The notes under the pieces were generated by a model. It was not told the origin of the DNA. It did no database searches and saw only the letters and a program-made list of their open reading frames with translations. From Crassaminicella profunda (lineage in GTDB: Bacteria > Bacillota > Clostridia > Peptostreptococcales > Thermotaleaceae), in contig NZ_CP082326.1 of the NCBI RefSeq assembly GCF_019884785.1, positions 3,837,355 through 3,901,354 of the forward strand: a stretch of DNA of 64,000 bases. Direction: 5' to 3'. This document shows, piece after piece, positions 22,276-30,665 of this stretch. The translations under genes and the position numbers were made by a program. Within the stretch, counting starts at the first letter, position 1, and each line of letters starts with the position of its first letter.

Positions 22276-24069
22276 ATGAGTTCATTTAGGATGAATGTAA
22301 TGGTCTGTGGCGGTACAGGTTGTATGGCTAGTGACAGCAATGAAGTAATCCAAAGTTTTGAAAAACTTATCAAAGAACATGGATATAGCGAAGAAATACA
22401 AATCGTTAAAACAGGTTGTTTTGGATTCTGCGAACAAGGTCCTATTGTAAAAATCGAACCTGATAATATCTTTTATGTAAGAGTTCATCCAAAAGATGTA
22501 GAAGAAATTGTTAAAGAACATATCATCAAAGGTAGAAAAGTCGAAAGGCTTTTGTATCAAGAACCTATAAAACGTGAAAGAATTGAACAACATAAAAAAA
22601 TGCCTTTTTACAAAAAACAGCTTCGTATTGCCTTAAGAAACTGTGGACTCATCAATCCAGAAGATATTTATGAGTATATTGCCTTTGAGGGCTACGAAGC
22701 TCTTGGAAAAGTCCTTACTTCCATGAGTCCTATGGAGGTTATCGAAACGGTAAAAAAAGCAGGCCTTCGCGGTCGAGGAGGTGGAGGCTTTCCTACAGGT
22801 CTTAAATGGGAATATACAAGAAAATCTGAAGGAACCACCAAATATATGATCTGCAATGCAGACGAAGGTGATCCAGGAGCATTTATGGATAGAAGTATCT
22901 TAGAAGGAGACCCCCACAGTGTTATTGAGGCCATGGTAATCGGAGGATACGCTATTGGTGCACAAGAGGGGATTGTCTATATTCGTGCCGAATATCCCCT
23001 TGCTATTGAGCGACTTAATATTGCTATTAGTGAAGCTCGTAAACTTGGTCTTTTAGGTGAAAATATCTTTGGGTCAGATTTTAGCTTTGATATTCGATTG
23101 AAATATGGTGCTGGTGCTTTCGTTTGCGGAGAAGAAACAGCTCTTATCAACTCTGTTGAAGGAAAAAGAGGTGAACCAAGAAATAAACCGCCTTATCCTG
23201 CCCAAAAAGGTTATTGGGACAGACCGACCTGCGTAAACAATGTGGAGACCTTTGCAAATATTCCTCCTATCATCCTAAAGGGTTCTGAATGGTTTTCATC
23301 TATTGGTACTGAAAAGAGCAAAGGAACAAAAGTTTTTGCCCTTGCAGGTAAAGTAAATAATGTAGGTCTTGTAGAAGTTCCTATGGGAACAACGCTACGT
23401 GAAATTATATACGATATAGGTGGCGGCATATTAGGGGGGCATAAATTCAAAGCCGTTCAAACAGGTGGCCCATCTGGCGGCGTCATTACGGAAAAGGATC
23501 TTGATACACCTATTGATTACGAACATCTTATGGAAATCGGTTCTATGATGGGATCTGGTGGTATGATCGTTATGGATGAAACCAATTGTATGGTAAATAT
23601 CTCAAAATTTTATTTAGAATTTACAATGGATGAATCCTGTGGAAGATGTACCCCATGCCGTATTGGTACAAAAAGACTTTATGAATTCCTTAAAAAGATT
23701 ACAGATGGAAAAGCTACCATGGAAGATTTAGATGCTTTAAAACAATTAGCCTACATGGTCAAAGATGGTTCTCTTTGTGGACTAGGCCAAACTGCTCCAA
23801 ATCCAGTTTTAAGTACCATTAAATATTTTGGAGATGAATATATCGCACATATTAAGGATAAACATTGTCCAACTGGTGAATGCAAAGCTCTTGCAAAATA
23901 CAGCATCGATCCAGAAAATTGTGTAGGATGTACTGCCTGTGCAAAAGTATGTCCAGTAGATTGTATTAGTGGAAAAGTAAAAGAAACCCATGTAATCGAT
24001 CAAAGCAAATGTATCAAATGTGGTGCATGCTTTACTGCATGTAAATTCAATGCCGTAATCAAACCATAG
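22276..24069 (+). CDS. hydB: NADH-dependent [FeFe]-hydrogenase beta subunit (NuoF-like, bifurcating)
   Basis: A 597-residue flavo-iron-sulfur subunit. An N-terminal thioredoxin-like [2Fe-2S] domain (CGGTGCMASDS, TGCFGFCEQGP) precedes the NuoF core with FMN loop GRGGGGFPTGLKWE near 169-182, NADH/FMN residues GAFVCGEETALINSVEG near 282-298, an SLBB domain, the N3-type cluster motif ESCGRCTPCRIG near 455-466, and a C-terminal 2[4Fe-4S] module (CVGCTACAKVCP and CIKCGACFTACK). This layout is that of HydB in HydABC complexes, which couple NADH and reduced ferredoxin to H2. It starts behind GTAAGGAGG and lies 12 bases from hydA. Confidence 0.95.
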   Translation: MSSFRMNVMVCGGTGCMASDSNEVIQSFEKLIKEHGYSEEIQIVKTGCFGFCEQGPIVKIEPDNIFYVRVHPKDVEEIVKEHIIKGRKVERLLYQEPIKRERIEQHKKMPFYKKQLRIALRNCGLINPEDIYEYIAFEGYEALGKVLTSMSPMEVIETVKKAGLRGRGGGGFPTGLKWEYTRKSEGTTKYMICNADEGDPGAFMDRSILEGDPHSVIEAMVIGGYAIGAQEGIVYIRAEYPLAIERLNIAISEARKLGLLGENIFGSDFSFDIRLKYGAGAFVCGEETALINSVEGKRGEPRNKPPYPAQKGYWDRPTCVNNVETFANIPPIILKGSEWFSSIGTEKSKGTKVFALAGKVNNVGLVEVPMGTTLREIIYDIGGGILGGHKFKAVQTGGPSGGVITEKDLDTPIDYEHLMEIGSMMGSGGMIVMDETNCMVNISKFYLEFTMDESCGRCTPCRIGTKRLYEFLKKITDGKATMEDLDALKQLAYMVKDGSLCGLGQTAPNPVLSTIKYFGDEYIAHIKDKHCPTGECKALAKYSIDPENCVGCTACAKVCPVDCISGKVKETHVIDQSKCIKCGACFTACKFNAVIKP

Positions 24070-24081
24070 TGAGGTGAGAAT

Positions 24082-25830
24082 ATGTCTGAAAAACTAGTTC
24101 ATATAACCATAAACGATCAAGAAATGCAAGTTCCTGAAAAAATTACTATATTAGAGGCTGCAAATCGTGCAAACATAAGAATTCCAACTTTATGCCATCT
24201 TGATTTGCATGATTTAAAACTTGTAAATAAAACTGCATCTTGTCGTGTCTGTACAGTAGAGTTGAAGGGACGTAATTCTTTAGTCCCTGCATGTGTAACT
24301 CAGGTAGATGAGGGCATGATCATCCGAACCGATTCCCTTCGTGCCATCAATGCACGTAGAATCGCTGTAGAATTGCTTTTATCCAATCATCCAAATGAAT
24401 GCTTTACCTGCCCCAAAAACTTAGACTGTGAACTACAAGCATTAGCAAAAGAACTTGGTATACATGAAATCAAATGGCAAGGTGAAAAAATGCACTATGA
24501 AAAAGATTTCTCCAGTGATGCCATCGTAAAAGATCCTAACAAATGTATCATGTGTCGCCGCTGTGAAACCATGTGCAACGAAGTACAAACCTGCGGAATC
24601 CTCTCTGCCTTAGGTCGTGGATTTGGAACTGTTGTAGGTCCTGCTTTTAATATTCCTATGGTAGAATCTTCTTGTACTTACTGTGGCCAATGCGTAGCCG
24701 TATGCCCTACAGCAGCATTAACTGAAGTAAATCATACACATAGAGTATGGGAAGCTTTAAGTAATCCTAATAAACATGTAGTAGTCCAAGTAGCTCCTGC
24801 TATTCGTGTTGCCATTGGTGAACTTTTTGGTATGGAACCTGGCACCATTGTAACAGGTCAATTGGCAACAGCTCTAAGACGTATGGGATTTGATGCTGTT
24901 TTTGATACAGATTTTGCAGCTGATTTGACAATCATGGAAGAAGCATCCGAATTTATTCATCGTGTAGAACACGGTGGAACACTTCCTATGCTTACTAGCT
25001 GTTGTCCTGCATGGGTAAAATTTATCGAACATCAATTCCCAGAAATGTTAGATATTCCATCTACCTGTAAATCTCCTCATATTATGTTTGGTACAATTGC
25101 AAAAACTTATTATGCTGACAAGTTAGGAATTGACCCAGATAAAATCGTAGTAGTTTCCATCATGCCCTGTATTGCAAAAAAAGCAGAAGCAGCAAGACCT
25201 GAGCTTACAAAAGATCATCATAACAATGTGGATATTGTTGTCACGACTCGTGAATTTGGTGCCATGCTCAAAGAAGCAGGTATTGATTTTAAAAACCTAC
25301 CTGAAAGTGACTTTGACAATCCTTTAGGAGAAAGTACAGGTGCTTCTGTCATCTTCGGTACAACAGGAGGAGTTATTGAAGCAGCTTTACGTACAGCTTA
25401 TGAATGGATGACAGGAGAAGAACTAAAAAATGTTGAATTCACTCAATTAAGAGGGATGGAAGGAATTCGAGAAGGAACAGTAAAAATAAAGGATATGGAT
25501 GTAAAAATAGGCATCGCCCATGGTCTAGGAAATGCAAGACGACTCCTTGAAGATATACGAGATGGCAAAAGCCAATATCACGCCATCGAAATCATGGCAT
25601 GTCCTGGTGGTTGTATTGGTGGAGGGGGACAGCCTTATCATCATGGCAATGAAGAAGTTGTGAAAAAACGCCAGCAGGCTATTTACAATGAAGACCGAAA
25701 CAAAACTTTGAGAAAATCTCATGAAAATCCAGAAATATTAAAACTATACAAAGAATATCTTGGAAAACCTTATGGAGAAAAAGCTCACGAGCTCCTTCAT
25801 ACCCACTATGAAGCAAGAGATAGAATATAA
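24082..25830 (+). CDS. hydA: [FeFe]-hydrogenase catalytic subunit
   Basis: A 582-residue group A hydrogenase. The N-terminal [2Fe-2S] ferredoxin domain (SCRVCTVELKGRNSLVPAC), the His-Cys3 cluster (HPNECFTCPKNLDC), and two [4Fe-4S] clusters (CIMCRRCETMC, CTYCGQCVAVCP) lead into the H-cluster domain. The three H-cluster motifs are intact: TSCCPAWVKF (L1), IMPCIAKKAE (L2) and MACPGGCIGGGGQP (L3). With HydB and HydC it should make or use H2 by electron bifurcation in the cytoplasm. The HydEFG maturases are not encoded in this window. A strong terminator follows. Confidence 0.97.
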   Translation: MSEKLVHITINDQEMQVPEKITILEAANRANIRIPTLCHLDLHDLKLVNKTASCRVCTVELKGRNSLVPACVTQVDEGMIIRTDSLRAINARRIAVELLLSNHPNECFTCPKNLDCELQALAKELGIHEIKWQGEKMHYEKDFSSDAIVKDPNKCIMCRRCETMCNEVQTCGILSALGRGFGTVVGPAFNIPMVESSCTYCGQCVAVCPTAALTEVNHTHRVWEALSNPNKHVVVQVAPAIRVAIGELFGMEPGTIVTGQLATALRRMGFDAVFDTDFAADLTIMEEASEFIHRVEHGGTLPMLTSCCPAWVKFIEHQFPEMLDIPSTCKSPHIMFGTIAKTYYADKLGIDPDKIVVVSIMPCIAKKAEAARPELTKDHHNNVDIVVTTREFGAMLKEAGIDFKNLPESDFDNPLGESTGASVIFGTTGGVIEAALRTAYEWMTGEELKNVEFTQLRGMEGIREGTVKIKDMDVKIGIAHGLGNARRLLEDIRDGKSQYHAIEIMACPGGCIGGGGQPYHHGNEEVVKKRQQAIYNEDRNKTLRKSHENPEILKLYKEYLGKPYGEKAHELLHTHYEARDRI

Positions 25831-25850
25831 AAAACTCCTTAATTGATATG

Positions 25851-25906
25851 CTCTCCTTATGGTAGACAGTTAAATAGTATAACTGTTTACTATAAGGAGA
25901 GTTTTT
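25851..25906 (+). terminator. long-stem intrinsic terminator of the hydrogenase operon
   Basis: An imperfect stem of about 21 pairs (CTCTCCTTATGGTAGACAGTT against its complement, starting AACTGTTTACT) with a nine-base loop is followed by five T residues. It lies 20 bases after the hydA stop codon. Confidence 0.88.
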
Positions 25907-26089
25907 ATTTATATCATCATGATTTATTTTATACATTTCTTTTTATAAGAAATTGATATCTATTTCTTCATAAAATCTTATAAAAATAAAAATTCCTTTT
26001 CATCTAAAAAATAACAAAATAATCATATATAACATATTATGTATTGAATGTTTTTATGATAATAAAAGCAACACGAAAGGAGATTAAAT

Positions 26090-26761
26090 ATGCTAAATCC
26101 ATTTTTCTATCCATATGGCTATTCTTTACCAAAGTATAGAAGTTCCCCCCAACAAACAGAAAATAATCCTTTCATATCAATGAAAAAAGATCCTTATGAT
26201 TATTTTGACCTTGGAGAACCTGCTCCTGATTTCACCCTAGAAGGCATTGTAAATAAACAACCTAAAAAAGTTTCCCTTAGTGATTACAAAGGAAAGTGGG
26301 TTCTTTTATTCTTCTACGGTTCTGACTTTACCTTCGTTTGACCTACTGAACTTGCAGCAGTTGCTGACAGATATCAGAAGTTTAAAGATTTGAACACAGA
26401 AGTATTAGCTATTAGTACAGATAGTATTTATTCTCATAAAATATTTACAGAAACTTCTCCATCGGGTAAAAAAATTAACTATCCTCTTTTATCCGACCGA
26501 ACGCAAATGGTTACCAAAAGATATGGCATCTTAAACGAAAAGGGTGGATTTGCCTATAGAGGTGCTTTTATCATAGACCCAGAAGGAACCATTCAAGGAA
26601 TTCTCATTAATCCTCAACCTGTAGGGAGAAATATAGATGAGATTATAAGGATTATACAAGGTCTTCAGTATAATAGAAAGACAGGTCTAGGAGTTCCAGC
26701 AGGCTGGAATCCAGGAGATCCTGGCATAAAAATGGGATGGGAGTATGTGGGAAAATACTAA
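26090..26761 (+). CDS. prxU: selenocysteine-containing peroxiredoxin (AhpC/TSA family), in-frame TGA read as Sec
   Basis: One continuous frame of 223 residues is interrupted only by TGA at 26339-26341. That TGA falls exactly at the peroxidatic position of peroxiredoxins: TFV-U-PTE, where family members have TFVCPTE. Downstream sequence continues in the same frame with normal peroxiredoxin features ([34 protein letters not shown]). It should reduce peroxides with a selenolate. No cysteine occurs anywhere in the protein, so there is no resolving Cys; where others have one the sequence reads [13 protein letters not shown] hairpin just after the TGA could be the SECIS. Automated callers would split it in two. 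The RBS is AAAGGAG. Confidence 0.9.
26339..26383 (+). promoter_or_regulatory. putative bacterial SECIS element after the Sec codon
   Basis: Downstream of the TGA, CAGC-AGTT-GCTG forms a short apical hairpin, and CTGA/TCAG can pair outside it. Bacterial SECIS elements lie in this position within the coding region and bind SelB. The structure is inferred by eye and not computed. Confidence 0.5.
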
Positions 26762-26772
26762 AAAATATTTCA

Positions 26773-27672
26773 TTAAAAAGGTATAGTGAAAAATAGTAAC
26801 TGTACCTTTTGCATATCCATCATCAATTCTTCTTGATTTGTTATACATTCTTTTTGATTGTTTATATATTCCTCTTGATTTATTGTAACTTCTTCTTGAC
26901 TATTTTCAATAAATGATGCGCTCCTATTTTCTTTTGAAAATTGCTCAAAAAACTCTTCTAATGTAATGTTATTAGCAACAATATATGCTGCTCCTTCTTT
27001 TCCTACATATCTTATATGCCAAGGTTCATAGCTATACCCTGTAATATCTTCTTTTTCTTTAGGATATCTTATGATAAAACCATATTGGTGACAATTTTCT
27101 TTTAACCACTTGCCTTCTTTTGTATTTTCAAATCCTTCAACCAATCTAAACCTTACACTTTTACTTGTAACATCCATAGCTAGACCCGTTTGATGCTCAC
27201 TTTGCCCTGGATATGCACTAATTTGTGTGGTTACTTCTTTCCCTATCGTTCTAACTTTATAATTAAAAATATTTTTTTGTCTGTTATAAGATCTATATCC
27301 AGACAATGCATAAATATAGATATTTTCATTTTCAGCAGCTTTAAATAATTCCTCTAGCGCAAAAGCGGCTTCCTTTCTCATTTGCTTTTTAGGATATTTC
27401 CCTTTAAACGGAAAACATACCTTTGGTACAACGAGATCCTTTGGTACATAATTAGATGGTAAATTTCTATTTTTATTCACCAAAACAAGTAAATCATCAA
27501 CATTTTGTATAATGTATCCATGATTTTCTATATAAGTAGTTTGCTCTAAAGAATATTTTTCTGCTCTAAAAGCTTTTTGTTCTACTTCTTGAGCAATAGT
27601 TAAACTACTCATCATAAAAAAAACGAGAACATTAATCATTAATATTTTTAAAATTCCATTTAACCTCTTCAT
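26773..27672 (-). CDS. VanY-like D-alanyl-D-alanine carboxypeptidase (M15B), secreted
   Basis: A 299-residue protein with an N-terminal signal/anchor segment (residues 8-27). The catalytic VanY domain spans about 80-235 and has the zinc and substrate motifs SGYRSYNRQKNIF (near 124-136), SEHQTGLAMDVTS (near 157-169; His and Asp ligands) and EPWHIRYVG (near 216-224; His ligand). It should trim the terminal D-Ala from peptidoglycan stem peptides outside the membrane. The last 40 residues are odd: a low-complexity Asn/Gln/Glu-rich run with NQEE/NQKE repeats and then a hydrophobic end. It is convergent with prxU. Confidence 0.88.
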   Translation of the reverse strand: MKRLNGILKILMINVLVFFMMSSLTIAQEVEQKAFRAEKYSLEQTTYIENHGYIIQNVDDLLVLVNKNRNLPSNYVPKDLVVPKVCFPFKGKYPKKQMRKEAAFALEELFKAAENENIYIYALSGYRSYNRQKNIFNYKVRTIGKEVTTQISAYPGQSEHQTGLAMDVTSKSVRFRLVEGFENTKEGKWLKENCHQYGFIIRYPKEKEDITGYSYEPWHIRYVGKEGAAYIVANNITLEEFFEQFSKENRSASFIENSQEEVTINQEEYINNQKECITNQEELMMDMQKVQLLFFTIPF

Positions 27673-27884
27673 TTATTCCCTCTATTCCTCATTTTATATG
27701 TATAAAGCAAACTCATTCAACAAAGCTGAATCGCATGAAGATTATACCATACATCAAGGAAGAATATAGATTTTTTTCTTCATTCTGTATCCTACTTTTA
27801 TATATGTACTATATCCAAGTAAATTCGTTTTACTAAATCAAAATATGGAAACTTCAAGTGAAGACACTAAATGGATATAATAAA

Positions 27885-27918
27885 AAACAAAGTTTTCCTT
27901 GTTCAAGAAAAACTTTGT
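27885..27918 (-). terminator. intrinsic terminator of panD
   Basis: On the minus strand a 12-base arm ACAAAGTTTTTC pairs with GGAAAACTTTGT around loop TTGAACAA (one G-T pair) and is followed by six T residues. Confidence 0.85.
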
Positions 27919-27925
27919 CTTAACC

Positions 27926-28309
27926 TTATTTTATATCTCCATGCACTTCCTTATCTGTTTTTTCAATGATTTGATTTTTTTCGTCCACAAAAACTACCTT
28001 AGGCTTAAAGCTTCTCCCCTCGTTCTCATCTATCCAACAATAGGAAATAATAATAACTGTATCCCCTGGTTGTACAAGTCTAGCGGCAGCACCATTTAAA
28101 CAGATCACGCCACTATTAGGTTCTCCTTCAATCACATAGGTTTCAAGTCTTGCACCATTACAATTATTAACAATTTGAACTCTCTCTCCTGGTAAAATCC
28201 CTGCAGCATCCATTAAAGTTTGATCAATAGTAATACTTCCTACATAGTTCAAATTTGCTTCTGTTACGGTAGCTCTATGAATTTTCCCTTTAAACATATT
28301 GAGCATCAT
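27926..28309 (-). CDS. panD: aspartate 1-decarboxylase
   Basis: A 127-residue pyruvoyl enzyme, exactly the usual PanD length. [20 protein letters not shown] near the N-terminus includes the G-S self-cleavage site (YVG|SITID) that generates the pyruvoyl cofactor; [13 protein letters not shown] and [13 protein letters not shown] are further family blocks. It makes beta-alanine for pantothenate. The ATG at 28309 is chosen because GGAGGAGG lies 6-13 bases upstream; an ATG six codons earlier overlaps that site. It is single and lies about 18 kb from panB. An attenuator-like leader precedes it, similar to the one before panG-panB. Confidence 0.96.
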   Translation of the reverse strand: MMLNMFKGKIHRATVTEANLNYVGSITIDQTLMDAAGILPGERVQIVNNCNGARLETYVIEGEPNSGVICLNGAAARLVQPGDTVIIISYCWIDENEGRSFKPKVVFVDEKNQIIEKTDKEVHGDIK

Positions 28310-28325
28310 TTGTATGTCCTCCTCC

Positions 28326-28376
28326 ATTAAAAATACCCTTCCTATGACCGAGACTCGCTCGGCATAGAAAGGGTAT
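28326..28376 (-). terminator. leader terminator upstream of panD
   Basis: On the minus strand a long hairpin (ATACCCTTtCTATGcCGAG against CTCGgtCATAGgAAGGGTAT, capped by CGAGTCTCG) ends in TTTTT three bases before the ribosome binding site region. Its position inside the 5' leader fits a transcription attenuator. Confidence 0.75.
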
Positions 28377-28434
28377 ACTTATTTAATATCATTAAAAAAC
28401 TATATAAAAATCCATAAAGTTTTTAAATATACTT

Positions 28435-28548
28435 CCCCATTCACAGCCTCTTCAGTCTCTGTCCAAAGGATCAGCGCAGAATTCTTGTGATGCATATTAT
28501 TCTTTTTTATAACATATTTAGGTTTGACTCTTTTGATATCAACCAAAT
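28435..28548 (-). promoter_or_regulatory. pan-type leader RNA element upstream of panD (copy 1)
   Basis: Two blocks are shared with the leader of panG-panB at 48166-48278. Read as minus-strand RNA, block one is GUUGAUAUCAAAAGAGUCAAAC (28543-28522) and block two is CUGAUCCUUUGGACAG (28473-28458) followed by AGACUGAAGAGG. Block two folds into a short stem with a bulged A. The spacing between blocks is nearly the same in both leaders (about 75 bases). Placement before panD fits the described pan RNA motif of pantothenate operons; the identity with that motif is an inference from context and bulged-A structure. Confidence 0.6.
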
Positions 28549-28598
28549 TTATTTTAACATACTATATTTATAAATACAAACAATCAAGTTTATTTCTC

Positions 28599-29549
28599 TT
28601 AAAATGATGTTTTGTATAATCTTCTATTCTCTAATGACCATATAGGAGCTGTAAATTCTCCCGGTTCTATATTTTTCAAATGATCTTCCATATCATACAT
28701 CCTAGCATCAATCATATCAATATAATGAAGAAGTTCTCCCTCTGGAATCATAGGTTTTTTAGGACTTCCAAATTCAGGCTCATAATGATGACTAAGTACC
28801 ATATGTTTAAGAATCATAATAATTTCCTCATTAGCACCTAATTCTTGTCCCACCTGACTTATTTTATTCATCCCCATACTAATATGTCCAAGGAGCTGGC
28901 CTTCTTTACTATACTCTGCAATCCCTAGTTCATCTGAATTTAATTCTTCTAACTTTTCTATATCATGAAGTAAAATGCCTGCAAAGAGTAAATCCTTATT
29001 TACATTTGCATATACTTCACTCAATTTTTCTCCTGTTCTTAACATTCTAAGGATATGATACATAAGCCCTGACCGAATGGCATGATGTAGTGATTTTGCT
29101 GCTGGATAATACATTAGTTTTTCTTTTGACTCGAGTATAATTTTTTCCACAATGTTTTTTATATCCTTATTTTTAATCTTTTGCACATATTCATAAATCT
29201 CATCAAACATTTCTTCTGGCTTGATGGGTGCCCCTTGTATATAGTCTTCAATATTTTTACCATCATCTTCATTTACTAACCGCATTAGATTAATTTTTAA
29301 TTGTAATTTTCCCTTCCACTCCGTTATATTTCCTCGTACTTTTATCAAACTTCCCGTAGGAAAATCTTTGTCCTGCCCTTCTTGACAACCCCATACTTTT
29401 CCATTTATTTCTCCTGTTTTGTCTGATACTGTTAGATCTAAGAAGTTTTTATTATTTGTAGATAATTTCATTTCTATCTTTTTTATGATAAAAAAGCCTT
29501 GTATTTCATCTCCACTTTTAAATTCTTGGATACTTTTTTCTTCAACCAT
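28599..29549 (-). CDS. yhaM: 3'-5' exoribonuclease YhaM family (OB-fold + HD domain)
   Basis: A 316-residue protein. An OB-fold nucleic-acid-binding domain (about 8-100: FFIIKKIEMKLSTNNKNFLDL, GKVWGCQEGQD, GSLIKVRGNITEWKGKLQL) precedes an HD phosphohydrolase domain with HHAIRSGLMYHILRML near 155-170, LLHDIEKLEEL near 193-203, and ILKHMVLSHH near 247-256. This is the YhaM/Cbf1 layout, a Mn-dependent 3'-5' exonuclease acting on RNA and DNA. The start is at ATG 29549 with a GGAGGAAG ribosome binding site. It is a single gene divergent from the secreted paralog pair. Confidence 0.92.
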   Translation of the reverse strand: MVEEKSIQEFKSGDEIQGFFIIKKIEMKLSTNNKNFLDLTVSDKTGEINGKVWGCQEGQDKDFPTGSLIKVRGNITEWKGKLQLKINLMRLVNEDDGKNIEDYIQGAPIKPEEMFDEIYEYVQKIKNKDIKNIVEKIILESKEKLMYYPAAKSLHHAIRSGLMYHILRMLRTGEKLSEVYANVNKDLLFAGILLHDIEKLEELNSDELGIAEYSKEGQLLGHISMGMNKISQVGQELGANEEIIMILKHMVLSHHYEPEFGSPKKPMIPEGELLHYIDMIDARMYDMEDHLKNIEPGEFTAPIWSLENRRLYKTSF

Positions 29550-29650
29550 ATCTTCTTCCTCCTCAAATACGCTTTCTATATTATTTTATAACTTTTCATC
29601 TGTTTTTCCAATATTTATATCATAATTAAATCCCCCTAAGTTATTCATCC

Positions 29651-29726
29651 TTGTCACCATTTTGTAACCATTTATATCTGCTTTTGTAACTATTTTGTAA
29701 CCCCTTATGCTAGGTGATTTTATAAA
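29651..29726 (+). promoter_or_regulatory. WalR-like direct-repeat boxes and promoter upstream of the secreted paralogs
   Basis: TTGTCAC at 29651 and TTGTAAC at 29662, 29684 and 29695 are spaced 11, 22 and 11 bases apart. Two pairs therefore read TGTNAC-N5-TGTAAC, which fits the WalR (YycF) consensus TGTWAH-N5-TGTWAH (one deviation in the first half-site). The last box overlaps the expected -35 position of a TATAAA box at 29721-29726. OmpR/PhoB-class regulators bind such helically phased repeats. Confidence 0.55.
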
Positions 29727-29761
29727 ATAGAGATAGCAAAACACATTAGGAGGGAATTATA

Positions 29762-30616
29762 ATGAAAAAAAGAAATTGGTTAAAAGTATCATCAGCACTA
29801 TTGCTAAGCAGTTTTTTAGCTTTTGGTTCATTTCACGCATTACAAGCAAAAGCTGCTTCAAATACTTTTAAAGTTGGAGAAAAGTTTACAATATCCGAAC
29901 TTAATATGGGAAATAAAGCCTATATCATTGATTACAAAGAAGCAGATGTAACAGGAGATACTACAAAAGATAAAGTAATATTAGTAGGAAGTAAAGAATT
30001 TAGTCCAGAAGAGATTTTTGTTGATCCTTTAACCGTTGTAGTTCAAGATGGAAAGACAAAAAAATATTCAAAAGCAACCTATGAAGGTTTCTGTGGCTAT
30101 ATAGATGACAAACCTTTATTCATAGGCGATTTTACAGGAGATCAAGTGAAAGACGTGATGGTAACAGCAGCTACTGGTGGTAGCGGTGGTATTACAAATC
30201 ATATGATTGTAACCTTTAAAGATAACAAGCCTGAGATCATCTTTGATGAAAAAGATAATAAAGGGATAGAAATCGAAGGAAAATATATAGATGGATTTAA
30301 AGCAGATATAACAATAAAAAATATAGATAAAAAGATCTTATTAGACTTAAGTGCTAATAAAGAAAATTATATTGAATCAGGGATTTATGATAAATCTGGA
30401 AAACTATTAGAAAAAACAGAACCTTTTATGGGACCATTTAGTCTTTTAAAGCCTATAGATTATAATTGCGATGGAATCTATGAACTAAAAGGTGGTCAAA
30501 GAATTGCCGGAACCTGCAATGCAGATACGCTTTCTTTTATTGATTCTATTTTCAAATATGAAAACAGTAATTGGAAAGTACAAGAATTACAATATTCTAC
30601 TTATCTAGTAAAATAA
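29762..30616 (+). CDS. secreted protein with FG-GAP/VCBS-like repeats, tandem paralog 1
   Basis: A 284-residue protein with a clear signal peptide (residues 1-32; cleavage after LQAKA). The mature part contains two acidic DxTGDxxxD segments (DVTGDTTKD near 62-70 and DFTGDQVKD near 120-128) resembling calcium-binding FG-GAP/VCBS motifs, then GGSGGITNHM and a C-terminal ESNW/KYENSNWK-type ending. I do not recognise a catalytic function. It is about 80% identical by eye to the next gene over the whole length, a recent tandem duplication that includes the ribosome binding site AGGAGGG and 12 bases before it. Paired WalR-like boxes precede it, suggesting cell-envelope control. Confidence 0.8.
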   Translation: MKKRNWLKVSSALLLSSFLAFGSFHALQAKAASNTFKVGEKFTISELNMGNKAYIIDYKEADVTGDTTKDKVILVGSKEFSPEEIFVDPLTVVVQDGKTKKYSKATYEGFCGYIDDKPLFIGDFTGDQVKDVMVTAATGGSGGITNHMIVTFKDNKPEIIFDEKDNKGIEIEGKYIDGFKADITIKNIDKKILLDLSANKENYIESGIYDKSGKLLEKTEPFMGPFSLLKPIDYNCDGIYELKGGQRIAGTCNADTLSFIDSIFKYENSNWKVQELQYSTYLVK

Positions 30617-30665
30617 TGTTCTACTAATTAGTATCTACTTCAAAACACATTAGGAGGGAATTACC

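Noticed and set aside
26339-26341. Peroxiredoxin read as a nonsense-disrupted pseudogene
   Set aside because: The stop is TGA, sits exactly at the catalytic Cys position, and the frame continues with intact family motifs; selenocysteine explains it better.
28326-28376. Hairpin before panD considered as a CRISPR-like repeat
   Set aside because: It occurs once, ends in a T-run and lies in a leader; no repeat-spacer array exists in the window.
29651-29701. Reading of the phased repeats as a PhoP/Pho box
   Set aside because: The core TGTAAC-N5-TGTAAC fits the WalR consensus better than TTAACA-type Pho repeats, although the two cannot be separated with certainty by eye.
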